This document shows positions 1-8,128 of a stretch of DNA of 64,000 bases, piece by piece. The notes beneath the pieces are model-generated. The model had not been told where the DNA came from. It made no database searches and was given only the letters and a program-made list of their open reading frames with translations. The position numbers and the translations under genes are program-made. Source of the stretch: Candidatus Stackebrandtia excrementipullorum (GTDB lineage Bacteria > Actinomycetota > Actinomycetes > Mycobacteriales > Micromonosporaceae); NCBI GenBank assembly GCA_019113825.1, contig DXGR01000135.1, positions 1 through 64,000 on the forward strand, given 5' to 3'. Numbering within the stretch: the first letter of the stretch is position 1; the number at the start of each line of letters is the position of its first letter.

Positions 1-2
1 AC

Positions 3-95
3 ATCATCGCCGCCCAACACCGCGAACGCGCCCGCGCACGCAGCCAGAAAGGCACCCGATGGGGCCGCCGCTTCACCCTCACCAAAGCCGCATAA
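3..95 (+). CDS. 3' end of an unrecognised protein, truncated by window edge
   Basis: An open frame enters from the left edge and stops at a TAA after about 30 codons. The visible tail is very basic (many Arg and Lys, ending near RFTLTKAA). I do not recognise the family. It is followed by a gene-free 150 bp and then a convergent MFS gene. The call rests only on the uninterrupted frame and codon bias, so it could be chance. Confidence 0.3.
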   Translation: MIAAQHRERARARSQKGTRWGRRFTLTKAA

Positions 96-195
96 CCCCA
101 ACCCGGTGAACCATCCTGGACACCCCACTAGCGGTCGTTTCCGTCACCGAACTCCCCGGCTGGGACCCGCCGACCGCTTCTTACTGAACACAGCA

Positions 196-237
196 GTCGG
201 CGCCCGGTGCAAAGGGCGGTATGCACCGGACGCCGAC
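196..237 (-). terminator. Hairpin terminator downstream of the MFS gene
   Basis: Two stacked perfect stems, 7 bp (196-202 with 231-237) and 8 bp (204-211 with 222-229), separated by one mismatched pair and closed by a 10-nt loop. It begins 12 bp past the stop of the minus-strand MFS gene, the expected place for its terminator. The following minus-strand bases are only moderately T-rich. Confidence 0.55.
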
Positions 238-248
238 AGTTCTCGAGG

Positions 249-1625
249 TCAGGCTCGCGCGATCTCCCGGTCCGACGCGGGCTTCTCCGAATGACCGACC
301 TGACCACGGGCGTCGGTCACGATGGATTCGGCTTCGGCGATCACGTGTTCCGCCGACCGTATACCCTCGCCGGTCGTTTTCGCCAACGGTTTCTCCTCGA
401 CGGAGACCCGACGACCGACGGATTGAGCCGCCTTGTGCACCAACGGCAGGTTGGCGGCGAGTGCCAGTAGTCCCGCCAGGCCGAGGACAACGAAGATTTG
501 GCGAGGCGTGAAGTACTCCATGGCCAGTCCACCGCCGACGAAACCGATCAGGCTGGCGCCGTTGAGAGCGGCGCTCATGGTCGCGTTGGCTCGGCCCTGC
601 GCCTCCAGCGGCACCCGGCGAGCAAGCGAAACGCCGACGACACTGTTTTCTCCCGCGTTTGTGGCGCCACCGACCAGGTACAGCGGGATAAGAAGGGCTA
701 CCTCGTAGATCACACCACCGCCGACGACCATGACCAGGCAACTGACCGCGAGCAACCCCATCAGAAGGTATGCAAGCTGTCCGTCGTGCCTGGTCTTGGC
801 GATGACCGTGGCGGCCAACCAGGCGCCTACGGCCATACCGGCCATCCAGGTGCCGTTGATGAAACCGTACATGGATTCGCTGGCCCCGAATGATTCGCGA
901 ACCAGGAAGACCTCGATGACGTTACTCGCGGACAGGATGCCGATGACGGCGGCCAGTCCGGCCACCATGGCCACCATAAGGCGATCGTTCCGCAGCTTGT
1001 AGGCGACCGGTTTTTCGGCGACCTTGGCGGTGGGCTCACCGCCGGTGACCACGCCGCCGCGGCGGCGGGAGCGGATCGCCAGGGCGACAAAGGTGCGGGA
1101 CAACGACATCCCGGCCGCGCACACCAAGGCGACCGTGGCACCGAACTCGCCCATGATGAGTCCGGCTATCGCGGGGCCGGCCATCATCCCCACCAGCGCG
1201 CCGGTCTGGCCGACTGCACTGGCTTTCGGCAGGTCCTCCTTCGTCGACATGACCGGCAGGAGTGCGCCCATGACCGGTTGGAGGAGCGCCACGCCTGAGG
1301 CTCCCACCATGGCCAGGGCCAGTATGGCGAACAGACCGTCGACAAAAATCAGGCCGAGGACCGCGGCGCTTTGGACAACGCCGCTGATCAGGATGAGCAG
1401 TCGGCTGTCGTAACGGTCGGCGATACGACCGGTGAGGGGAGCCAGGACGACCATGGGCAACGTGGCGCTGAGGATCAACGCGGACACGGCCAGGCCGCCC
1501 ATCCCCGCCGTTTGCAGTGACAACAGGAGGGTGACCGAGAGCGTGAACTGGGCTGCTCCGGCGAGGAATCGGCTGGTCGCCGAAATGTAGATGTCGGACC
1601 AACGAGTCTTAGATGCGAAGGACAT
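249..1625 (-). CDS. MFS transporter
   Basis: Predicted 458-aa integral membrane protein with about 12 hydrophobic segments. The motif between segments 2 and 3 reads GRIADRYDSR, close to MFS motif A (GxLaDrxGrr), and an arginine-rich central loop near residues 185-215 splits the two six-helix halves. This layout fits drug or metabolite exporters of the major facilitator superfamily; the substrate cannot be read. The C-terminal 60 residues are hydrophilic. The ATG lies 7 nt after a near-perfect -10 box, so the mRNA is probably leaderless. It follows a winged-helix repressor gene on the same strand after 76 bp, and a palindrome sits just upstream of the -35 box, which suggests repressor-controlled export. 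Confidence 0.85.
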   Translation of the reverse strand: MSFASKTRWSDIYISATSRFLAGAAQFTLSVTLLLSLQTAGMGGLAVSALILSATLPMVVLAPLTGRIADRYDSRLLILISGVVQSAAVLGLIFVDGLFAILALAMVGASGVALLQPVMGALLPVMSTKEDLPKASAVGQTGALVGMMAGPAIAGLIMGEFGATVALVCAAGMSLSRTFVALAIRSRRRGGVVTGGEPTAKVAEKPVAYKLRNDRLMVAMVAGLAAVIGILSASNVIEVFLVRESFGASESMYGFINGTWMAGMAVGAWLAATVIAKTRHDGQLAYLLMGLLAVSCLVMVVGGGVIYEVALLIPLYLVGGATNAGENSVVGVSLARRVPLEAQGRANATMSAALNGASLIGFVGGGLAMEYFTPRQIFVVLGLAGLLALAANLPLVHKAAQSVGRRVSVEEKPLAKTTGEGIRSAEHVIAEAESIVTDARGQVGHSEKPASDREIARA

Positions 1626-1631
1626 GTTTCG

Positions 1632-1660
1632 AAATTAATCTTTCACATCTTAAATGTCAA
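1632..1660 (-). promoter_or_regulatory. Promoter of the MFS gene, leaderless type
   Basis: On the minus strand a perfect -35 TTGACA (1655-1660) is followed by a 17-bp spacer and the -10 box TAATTT (1632-1637). The MFS start codon is 7 nt beyond the -10, so transcription should start at or beside the ATG. It is one of the few consensus-like promoters in the window and lies in a notably A+T-rich patch. Confidence 0.7.
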
Positions 1661-1661
1661 G

Positions 1662-1678
1662 CAACTCTTTCAAAGTTG
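1662..1678. promoter_or_regulatory. Palindrome upstream of the MFS -35 box, candidate repressor operator
   Basis: CAACT and AGTTG form perfect 5-bp arms around a 7-bp centre, ending one base before the -35 hexamer. Its position between the regulator gene and the MFS promoter makes it a natural operator candidate for the adjacent winged-helix protein. This is inference from position only. Confidence 0.35.
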
Positions 1679-1701
1679 GTCAAAAATTTTTGGACCGCTC
1701 A

Positions 1702-2277
1702 TCACACCTCGGGGAATATCCGTGAGTGCACGGCCACCGAGCGAGACCCTTCCGGTTCACGGCCGTCACGGTTCTGCTTCGTGTAAGGCTCCAGAACCTT
1801 CGCCAGCTCGTCTTTAAGCCGATCCAACTCCTCGGGAGTGACAACCACCGTCGTCTGGTTGAACTGCATTCGGTCGTACCACTCCCGCGGCTCATCCGAC
1901 GACCTGTCCATCCAACGGCTCAACATCGCATCGGAACGGGCCTGAAACGCCTCGACGACCGCGCGGCCGGTCAACTTCAGGCTCGGGGGTGCGTCATAGT
2001 CCACAGCGACCGAAAAATTACGGACCTTTCGACGCCACACCCGCTCACGCCCGTCACCGCGACCGGCAGCGTCCTCGATCAAACCGACCTTCGCGAGGGT
2101 ACGCAGGTGATAGCTCATCGCCGATGGGGACAAACCCGCGACCTTGGCGCATTCGGTCGCCGTCGCCTCATCCGTGTCCGCGAGGTGGTCCAGGATGGCC
2201 ACCCTCGCGGGGTGAGCCAACGCCCGGATCATCTCGGGGTCGGAGAACGACGTGGTTTTCGACTCTTCGTTTTCCAT
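1702..2277 (-). CDS. ArsR/winged-helix transcriptional regulator
   Basis: Predicted 191 aa. Residues about 15-80 form a winged-helix fold typical of ArsR-type and DUF5937-like regulators: ALAHPARVAILDHL, then a recognition-helix region ATECAKVAGLSPSAMSYHLRTL, then a wing with DGRERVW. The remaining 110 residues, rich in charged helices, probably form an effector or dimer domain. No cysteine or histidine metal site typical of metal sensors is seen in the helix, so a small-molecule ligand is likelier. It lies directly upstream of an MFS exporter on the same strand and probably controls it and itself. Confidence 0.8.
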   Translation of the reverse strand: MENEESKTTSFSDPEMIRALAHPARVAILDHLADTDEATATECAKVAGLSPSAMSYHLRTLAKVGLIEDAAGRGDGRERVWRRKVRNFSVAVDYDAPPSLKLTGRAVVEAFQARSDAMLSRWMDRSSDEPREWYDRMQFNQTTVVVTPEELDRLKDELAKVLEPYTKQNRDGREPEGSRSVAVHSRIFPEV

Positions 2278-2458
2278 ACCGCTAGCAAAACATGTCGACG
2301 GCCTGCCCGGTTGACGGAGTATGCTGTTCCGTCCGTGCCGCTTCGCCGATCAACGCGATATCGACCGGGCACGGCCCGTCCAGCCGGGCGAGCCGGACGT
2401 GATGATCACGGCCGGGCCAGCGGCAGTGGGTACACCTACCCTGCGGAATTGGCCACAC

Positions 2459-4396
2459 ATGACTGACGCGACCGTCGACGCCGCACTGCGCGCCGAACAA
2501 GACCATCTGGAATCGTCCCGGGACGCTCTGGCGCACATGCGCAAACGGACCGAAACCATCACCGACAACGCCGGCGACCAACTCACCTCGTGGGCCTTGG
2601 GACGCATGAGAATGCTCCGGTTGGCCGACCTGGCCGATCGCCCGGACATACCGCTCTTCTTCGGAAGACTGCATTTCCCCGACGAGGACTTTCACATCGG
2701 GCGGCGCCACATCATCGACTCCACGGGAAACCCCATGGTGTTGGACTGGCGTGCACCGCTGTCCCGAACCTTTTATCAGGCGTCCATCCGACATCCGATG
2801 GACGTGACGAAACGTCGGCGCTTCGGTTTCGACAACGGCCGTCTGACCAGCTTCGAAGACGAACAATTGACCGCCGGTGAAGAGCTCGGCGAAGCATCCC
2901 GGGTCCTGGCCCGCGAAGTCGAACGTCCCCGTGTCGGGCCCATGCGGGACATCGTCGCCACGATCCAACCCGAACAGGACGATCTGGTCAGGAGCCCGTT
3001 GAACACGACGATATGCGTTCAAGGCGCGCCGGGCACCGGCAAGACCGCCGTCGGATTGCACCGGGCCGCATTCCTGCTATACGCCTACCGGGAACAGTTG
3101 CGCCACAACGGTGTTCTCATCGTCGGCCCGAACGCGTCGTTCATGTCGTACATCCAGAACGTTCTGCCCACACTCGGCGAAGTCGATGTCACACAGTTGA
3201 CCGTCGACGACCTCGTCCAAACCGTCCCGATCAAGCGCCGAGACACGCCCGAAACCGCGGCGCTCAAACACGACGAACGTATGGCCACGGTGGTTCACCG
3301 TGCCGTGTGGAGTCACGTCGTGCATCCCGAAGAGTCGCTCATGGTCTCCGACGGCGGGTGGCGCTGGCGGCTTGGCGAGGAATACCTTCACAGCGCCGTC
3401 GTCGACACTCTCGCCGAGAATATCCCCTATGCGACGGGGCGCGAACGCGTCCGAGCCAAGATCGTCGCCGGTATCCGCCGACAGGCCGAGATACGAAGCG
3501 GCGAATCCCCCAGCGACGCCTGGGGAAGAAAACTGGGACGATCCACAGTCGTCACCGGGTTTCTCGACCGTCACTGGCCGACCCTTCAGCCGCGAAAGCT
3601 GATCGCCCGGCTCTTCACCGACGCGGAGTTTCGGGCACAGGCCTGCGACGACGTTCTCACTCAAGCCGAGCAGGACCTGTTGGCCAGTCCCACGAAAACG
3701 GTTCGCCACACCGAAGCCGACGCATACCTGATCGACGAGGTGGCCGGCCTGTTGGAACGTACCGGCGGTTTCGGTCACATCGTGGTCGACGAGGCTCAAG
3801 ACCTGTCTCCGATGCAGTGCCGAGCCGTGTCGCGACGCAGCACACACGGTTCGCTGACCGTTCTTGGGGACCTTGCACAAGGTACGTCGCCGTGGACGTC
3901 GTCGGCGTGGGAGAAGTCACTGGCCCACCTGGGCAAAAGCGACGGCGAGATCGTCAACCTGACCACAGGTTTCCGAGTACCCGCCGATGTGATCGCGCTG
4001 GCAAACCGCCTGTTGCCGAAGCTTGGTGTGTCGGTTCCAAAAGCCCGGTCGCTACGCCGCGACGGACTCCTTGAGATCCTGCCGGGACCCGACACACACG
4101 AAACCCTGGTCGAGACGGTGGAACGGGCACGAGGGTTCGAAGGTTCCATCGCGATCATCGGCACCGACACGGCAACCGAGACGATCCACAAGCTTGTCGG
4201 AGAGGACGAGCGCGTGACGATCGTGCCCGCAACACAGGCGAAAGGTTTGGAGTTCGACCACGTGATCGTGGTCGAACCCTCCGATATCGTCGAGGCCGAG
4301 CCACAAGGCCTGCGCCGGTTGTACGTCGTACTGACCCGTGCGGTGTCCCGGTTGAGCGTCGTTCACTCCAAACCGTTGCCCGAGGCCCTGACCTAA
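2459..4396 (+). CDS. HelD/HelR-type RNA polymerase recycling ATPase (UvrD-like superfamily 1)
   Basis: Predicted 645 aa. The N-terminal coiled coil (residues about 8-40) and the block FHIGRRHIIDSTGNP...LDWRAPLS are hallmarks of HelD-family factors, which bind RNA polymerase and release it from stalled or drug-bound complexes. Walker A GAPGTGKTA is near residue 188, Walker B VVDEAQDLSP near 440, and a C-terminal motor region with QAKGLEFDHV and RRLYVVLTRA near 590-630. I start at the ATG at 2459 because upstream residues in the same frame look non-coding. No rifamycin-associated inverted repeat is visible upstream, so a rifamycin-induced HelR role is not supported. The stop codon abuts the end of the opposing HPr-like gene. 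Confidence 0.88.
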   Translation: MTDATVDAALRAEQDHLESSRDALAHMRKRTETITDNAGDQLTSWALGRMRMLRLADLADRPDIPLFFGRLHFPDEDFHIGRRHIIDSTGNPMVLDWRAPLSRTFYQASIRHPMDVTKRRRFGFDNGRLTSFEDEQLTAGEELGEASRVLAREVERPRVGPMRDIVATIQPEQDDLVRSPLNTTICVQGAPGTGKTAVGLHRAAFLLYAYREQLRHNGVLIVGPNASFMSYIQNVLPTLGEVDVTQLTVDDLVQTVPIKRRDTPETAALKHDERMATVVHRAVWSHVVHPEESLMVSDGGWRWRLGEEYLHSAVVDTLAENIPYATGRERVRAKIVAGIRRQAEIRSGESPSDAWGRKLGRSTVVTGFLDRHWPTLQPRKLIARLFTDAEFRAQACDDVLTQAEQDLLASPTKTVRHTEADAYLIDEVAGLLERTGGFGHIVVDEAQDLSPMQCRAVSRRSTHGSLTVLGDLAQGTSPWTSSAWEKSLAHLGKSDGEIVNLTTGFRVPADVIALANRLLPKLGVSVPKARSLRRDGLLEILPGPDTHETLVETVERARGFEGSIAIIGTDTATETIHKLVGEDERVTIVPATQAKGLEFDHVIVVEPSDIVEAEPQGLRRLYVVLTRAVSRLSVVHSKPLPEALT

Positions 4397-4654
4397 ATCA
4401 TCGCTTGGCACATGCAGGGCGGCCACAAGTTTCTCCATGACCGCCGGGTCGTCGGCCTCGAGCTCGATCGTCTCTCCGTTGTCGAGCTCGAGGTCGAGGA
4501 CCAGAAGGATACTTTTCGCGTCTACTCGCCAGGGATCGCCGACCCGGCCAACCGTGACCGGGCCCGCCGCCGTCAACGCCGTGTCGACGAAGTTCTCGGC
4601 GTAGCGTGCCCGCAATCCGATATCGATCGACACGGTCGCGACGCGGCGCGGCAC
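4052..4654 (-). CDS. HPr-like PTS protein lacking the catalytic His; stop codon missing
   Basis: The first 86 codons (4654-4397) match the HPr fold: TVSIDIGLRARYAENFV at the active-site helix, AKSILLVLDLELDNGETIEL around the regulatory serine, and a final helix. HPr proteins normally read GLHARPA, where His15 carries the phosphate; here both His and Pro are replaced (GLRARYA). The frame has no stop at the usual HPr length and runs 114 codons further, antisense to the HelD-type gene, to 4052. Removing one T from the TTT run at about 4395-4397 would create GAT GAT TAG and an 86-aa protein, so an indel or assembly error is likely. It starts 10 bp after the EIIA-like gene with a GTG. Confidence 0.65.
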   Translation of the reverse strand: MPRRVATVSIDIGLRARYAENFVDTALTAAGPVTVGRVGDPWRVDAKSILLVLDLELDNGETIELEADDPAVMEKLVAALHVPSDDLGQGLGQRFGVNDAQPGHRTGQYDVQPAQALWLGLDDIGGFDHDHVVELQTFRLCCGHDRHALVLSDKLVDRLGCRVGADDRDGTFEPSCPFHRLDQGFVCVGSRQDLKESVAA

Positions 4655-4664
4655 CCGGCTTCGC

Positions 4665-5105
4665 CTACTTCCACTCGTATAGGGCGTCACCCGAACACAC
4701 GGGACCGTTCGTCCGCATCGCAACGGCACCGTTGACGGCGTCGACGGCGACCACCGGCACCATGGGCGAGCAGCCACCCGTCTCGACCGCAACAACATCC
4801 CAACCGGCAACCGGTTGGCCCGCATGCACCCGGTCACCCTTGCTGACCAGGGCGTGAAAACCCTTGCCCGCGAGTGAACCGGTGTCGATACCGAGGTGGA
4901 CGCGTATCGCACGACCGTCGTCGCCGTGAACCACGAACACGTACGGGTCCAGTTCGTCGATGACACCGTCCATTGGCGCTACCGCCTTCCCGACGGCGCG
5001 GACCGGGTCGATTGCCATACCGGCACCGCCGGTGAGTTGCGCGTCCGAGGGAACAAAATCCAGCTCGACTGCCTTGCCGCTGACTGGTGATACCACAGTG
5101 GTCAT
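4665..5105 (-). CDS. PTS EIIA component, glucose (Crr-like) family
   Basis: Predicted 146 aa, the usual length of a free-standing EIIA-Glc domain. The stretch IRVHLGIDTGSLAGKGF carries the phospho-accepting His of the family (His90 of E. coli Crr). The partner position normally His (E. coli His75) aligns with Tyr in LDPYVFVV. Other family landmarks are the opening VVSPVSGKAVEL and the GDRVHAGQPVAGWD turn. The start has a strong Shine-Dalgarno (GCGGAGG) 5 nt upstream. The HPr-like gene follows 10 bp downstream, so the two are probably one operon. No EIIB/EIIC is nearby. Loss of one active-site His, paired with an HPr lacking its own, points to a regulatory or degenerate module. Confidence 0.82.
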   Translation of the reverse strand: MTTVVSPVSGKAVELDFVPSDAQLTGGAGMAIDPVRAVGKAVAPMDGVIDELDPYVFVVHGDDGRAIRVHLGIDTGSLAGKGFHALVSKGDRVHAGQPVAGWDVVAVETGGCSPMVPVVAVDAVNGAVAMRTNGPVCSGDALYEWK

Positions 5106-5642
5106 CGTTCCTCCGCTCACAGAGTCCGTCCGGAAACCGGCCGTCGTGAAAACCGATGCCGTCGCATAAAGACGCTGATCGCCGAGCAACGCCGTCTCGA
5201 CCAGATATTTCGAGGACGGTCGTGGCTTGGGTTCTGTGAAAGTTGGGCGTCGTGTGACGTTCACCCGCCGGTGTCGTACCGGCTCCCCCGTGGGGGTCGG
5301 GTGTTATCGGCTCGTAATCCGCATGCCGGTTCCTTCCCATCCCGCACCTGCTCCGGTCCGGCACTGCCAGTTGCCGCGATCGAGAACACCGGTGCGAACG
5401 ATTACCCACGGTACCGGCACACTCACTCGACGGCCGGAGGTTTGAGGCAATCCGGCACACGCCGGGCATAACGGAGGCCCCAAGGCAATCGACGCCTCAG
5501 GGCCTCTACTGGGAAGGGACGGCAGGCTCTCACCAGTCAGGCGGGGGCACGATGAGATTCATGCACCACCCACCGACATCAACGCCCCGCATACCAGACG
5601 AGTTACGGTCATATCGGATATTTGCGAAAAATTCAGACAAAA
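5106..5642. other. Gene-free interval with nested hairpins, possible structured RNA
   Basis: No convincing protein gene lies here. A stepped hairpin spans 5474-5506 (GAGGCCC/GGGCCTC enclosing AGGC/GCCT), and a second stem pairs 5508-5512 with 5533-5537. A short CCCCC/GGGGG hairpin lies near 5284-5296. The block ends in a strong terminator at 5643. It also holds the upstream region of the EIIA-like gene. I could not match it to a known RNA family; signal recognition particle and 6C RNA hallmarks are absent. Confidence 0.35.
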
Positions 5643-5670
5643 GACGGCGCACCCGAAAGGGTGCGCCGTC
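5643..5670 (-). terminator. Intrinsic terminator of icd
   Basis: A perfect 12-bp G+C-rich stem (5643-5654 with 5659-5670) with a GAAA tetraloop. On the minus strand it is followed by TTTTGTCTGAATTTTT, a good U-tract; on the plus strand only TCTGTTT follows. It lies about 175 bp past the icd stop and can act in both directions. Confidence 0.75.
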
Positions 5671-5844
5671 TCTGTTTGACGGTTCTCTCAGAAGCCGTTT
5701 AGGGGCCCGCTCGTTGCGCGCGGCCGTTCGAGTGGACGGATCACAGGGCGCCGACGACAACGTGTGGTACAGCAAAGCGACCGTACGGCGGGATAGTCCC
5801 ACCCGTACACCGCGCCACGGAACGGCGGGCTTAACGACGGCTTC

Positions 5845-7062
5845 TTACGCCAGCTTGCGCGCGAGGTTGTCCGCAACGGCCGCCATGAACTCGTCCGTGG
5901 TCAGCCAGGCGGTGTCTCCACCGACCAGAAGCGCCAAGTCCTTCGTCATCTGGCCGGCTTCGACGGTCTCCACGCACACCTGCTCCAGCTTGGAGGCGAA
6001 CTCCGAAACCGCCGGCGTGTTGTCGAGCTTTCCGCGGTGGCCCAGGCCACGTGTCCACGCGAAGATCGAGGCGATGGGGTTGGTCGAGGTCTTCTCGCCC
6101 CGCTGCCATGCCCGGTAGTGACGGGTCACGGTGCCGTGCGCGGCCTCGGCTTCCACGGTTTTTCCGTCCGGGGACATAAGGACCGACGTCATGAGCCCCA
6201 GCGAACCGAAGCCCTGTGCCACCGTGTCGGACTGAACGTCACCGTCGTAGTTCTTGCAGGCCCACACGTAGCCGCCCTCCCACTTGAGCGCGGCGGCGAC
6301 CATGTCGTCGATGAGCCGGTGCTCGTAGGTGAGGCCCTTGGCCTCGAAGTCGGCCTTGAACTCGGCTTCGAAGACCTCGGCGAAGATGTCCTTGAACCGG
6401 CCGTCGTATGCCTTGAGGATCGTGTTCTTGGTCGACATGTAGACCGGGTAGTTACGCGCCAGGCCGTAACGGAACGACGCACGCGCAAAGTCGCGAATCG
6501 ACTCGTCCAGGTTGTACATGGACATGGCCACACCCGAACCCGGGAAGTCGTAGACCTCGAGCTCCATCGGCTCGCCGCCGTCCTTCGGGGTGAAGGTCAT
6601 GGTGAGGGTGCCCTCGCCGGGAACCTTGAGGTCGGTGGCGCGGTACTGGTCGCCGAAGGCGTGACGGCCGATGATGATCGGCTTCGTCCAGCCCGGTACC
6701 AGGCGAGGAACGTTGCTCATGATGATGGGTTCGCGGAACACCACGCCGCCGAGAATGTTACGGATGGTGCCGTTGGGCGAACGCCACATCTTCTTCAGGC
6801 CGAACTCTTCGACCCGCGCCTCATCGGGGGTGATGGTGGCGCACTTGACGCCGACGCCGTGTTCCTTGATCGCGTTGGCCGAGTCGACGGTGACCTGGTC
6901 GTCGGTCGCGTCACGGTGCTCGATCGACAGGTCGTAGTACTTCAGGTCCACGTCCAGGTACGGCAGGATCAGGGTGTCTTTGATCTGCTGCCAGATGATC
7001 CGGGTCATTTCGTCGCCGTCGAGCTCGACGACGGGGTTTTCTACCTTGATTTTGGCTGCCAT
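5845..7062 (-). CDS. icd: NADP-dependent isocitrate dehydrogenase
   Basis: Predicted 405 aa. It belongs to the dimeric, eukaryote-like IDP class rather than the monomeric or E. coli type: N-terminal [17 protein letters not shown], substrate loop [12 protein letters not shown] with VFREPI, the metal and substrate region NYDGDVQSD, and the NADP-binding [11 protein letters not shown]. It oxidises isocitrate to 2-oxoglutarate in the TCA cycle. I start at MAAKIKV, which has AGGAG 13 nt upstream; upstream in-frame codons look non-coding. It is followed by a strong terminator and preceded by the co-oriented DUF998 gene with a 158-bp gap, so it probably has its own promoter. Confidence 0.95.
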   Translation of the reverse strand: MAAKIKVENPVVELDGDEMTRIIWQQIKDTLILPYLDVDLKYYDLSIEHRDATDDQVTVDSANAIKEHGVGVKCATITPDEARVEEFGLKKMWRSPNGTIRNILGGVVFREPIIMSNVPRLVPGWTKPIIIGRHAFGDQYRATDLKVPGEGTLTMTFTPKDGGEPMELEVYDFPGSGVAMSMYNLDESIRDFARASFRYGLARNYPVYMSTKNTILKAYDGRFKDIFAEVFEAEFKADFEAKGLTYEHRLIDDMVAAALKWEGGYVWACKNYDGDVQSDTVAQGFGSLGLMTSVLMSPDGKTVEAEAAHGTVTRHYRAWQRGEKTSTNPIASIFAWTRGLGHRGKLDNTPAVSEFASKLEQVCVETVEAGQMTKDLALLVGGDTAWLTTDEFMAAVADNLARKLA

Positions 7063-7220
7063 GTCCGAGGATTCTCCTAGATCGCTGTTGGGTCTTCGTC
7101 TCGGTGGGTACGCACCGACGTGTCCTGGTGGACGGATCCCGAAGCCGTAACAGTACAAGCGTACTGCATTCGGTGGTTCGATGTCCCGCCCCGCCTGCTG
7201 AGGCGGTCACCACACCACCG

Positions 7221-7985
7221 TCATGCCAGCATGGCGCCACGCCGATTACCGCACGCACCCGGGCATGACATTAATCCGCCCCCGGGCCCCCGTTCCGAGC
7301 CCTCGGCCCACTCCCACACACCTCCAACCCAGTCCGCGCGGCCCCGGGGCGCCCCGTCCCACAATCCGTCCCGACAGCAAGAGATCACCAACCACAACAG
7401 AAAACCGATGTGCAGCGCCAACAAAGCGCGCTGCGGCACACCACGCCACGCGCCACCGTCGGCCAGGCCGGGAAGAAACGTGTTGACGATCGTCGTCACC
7501 AGCAACAGGACCGACGCCCCCGCGAAAAACCGCAGCGATCGCCCCCCACGGGAAACGGCCATCACCACCGTCAACAACGTCATCACGCCGAACGCGACAC
7601 CGGCCGCATAGCGATGCACCTGCCCGGACAGCGACGACACCTCGACACCCGTATCGGTCGGACACACCACTACCAGCACATACATTCCCGCGCTCAGCAG
7701 CAACAGTCGACGAGGAAGCACATCCCCGTCGAACCGAAGCGCCAGCGCCCCACACGCCACCGCCGTACCCAACGCACCCGCGGCGAAACCGATCTCGCCG
7801 AACGGAACCAGGGCATAGCTGGAAACCGGTTGACGCACCGGATCGACCACGTCGTAAAACCCGACGTGCAAACCGAAAAACGCCGCAAGCCCCACCAACG
7901 CCGACACTCCCGCGACAAGTTCCAGACCGCGGCTCAGGGCCGCATCCCGAAGCGGGGTGTTCGTCGTGACCTCGTTGTTAGTCAT
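7221..7985 (-). CDS. DUF998 family membrane protein
   Basis: Predicted 254 aa with six to seven hydrophobic helices. The family-typical pattern is seen near the first helix pair (DPVRQPVSSYALVPFGEIGFAAG), in VVVCPTDTGVEVSSLSGQVHRYAAGVAFG, and in GLPQR-like GVPQRALLALHIGFLL near residue 200. DUF998 proteins are polytopic and of unknown function. The last 40 residues are hydrophilic, glycine- and tryptophan-rich. An in-frame ATG 13 codons upstream is possible, but the chosen start begins MTNNEVTT. It stands alone, divergent from the histidine kinase gene. Confidence 0.75.
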   Translation of the reverse strand: MTNNEVTTNTPLRDAALSRGLELVAGVSALVGLAAFFGLHVGFYDVVDPVRQPVSSYALVPFGEIGFAAGALGTAVACGALALRFDGDVLPRRLLLLSAGMYVLVVVCPTDTGVEVSSLSGQVHRYAAGVAFGVMTLLTVVMAVSRGGRSLRFFAGASVLLLVTTIVNTFLPGLADGGAWRGVPQRALLALHIGFLLWLVISCCRDGLWDGAPRGRADWVGGVWEWAEGSERGPGGGLMSCPGACGNRRGAMLA

Positions 7986-8128
7986 GACCGCGAAGCTAAA
8001 AAGTCGGCGGCTCCCGAACATCACACCGGAGCATGCGTTTGAACGCCCTACCCCGGTATGATCGCCGCCGCACGACCCCCACCCCCGGGTTGACGCCGAG
8101 AGGGTGCTTCTCCTCTTAGGCTCGAACC

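Noticed and set aside
2281..2458. Search for a rifamycin-associated element upstream of the HelD/HelR-type gene
   Set aside because: No long perfect inverted repeat of the RAE type is present, so drug-induced control is not claimed.
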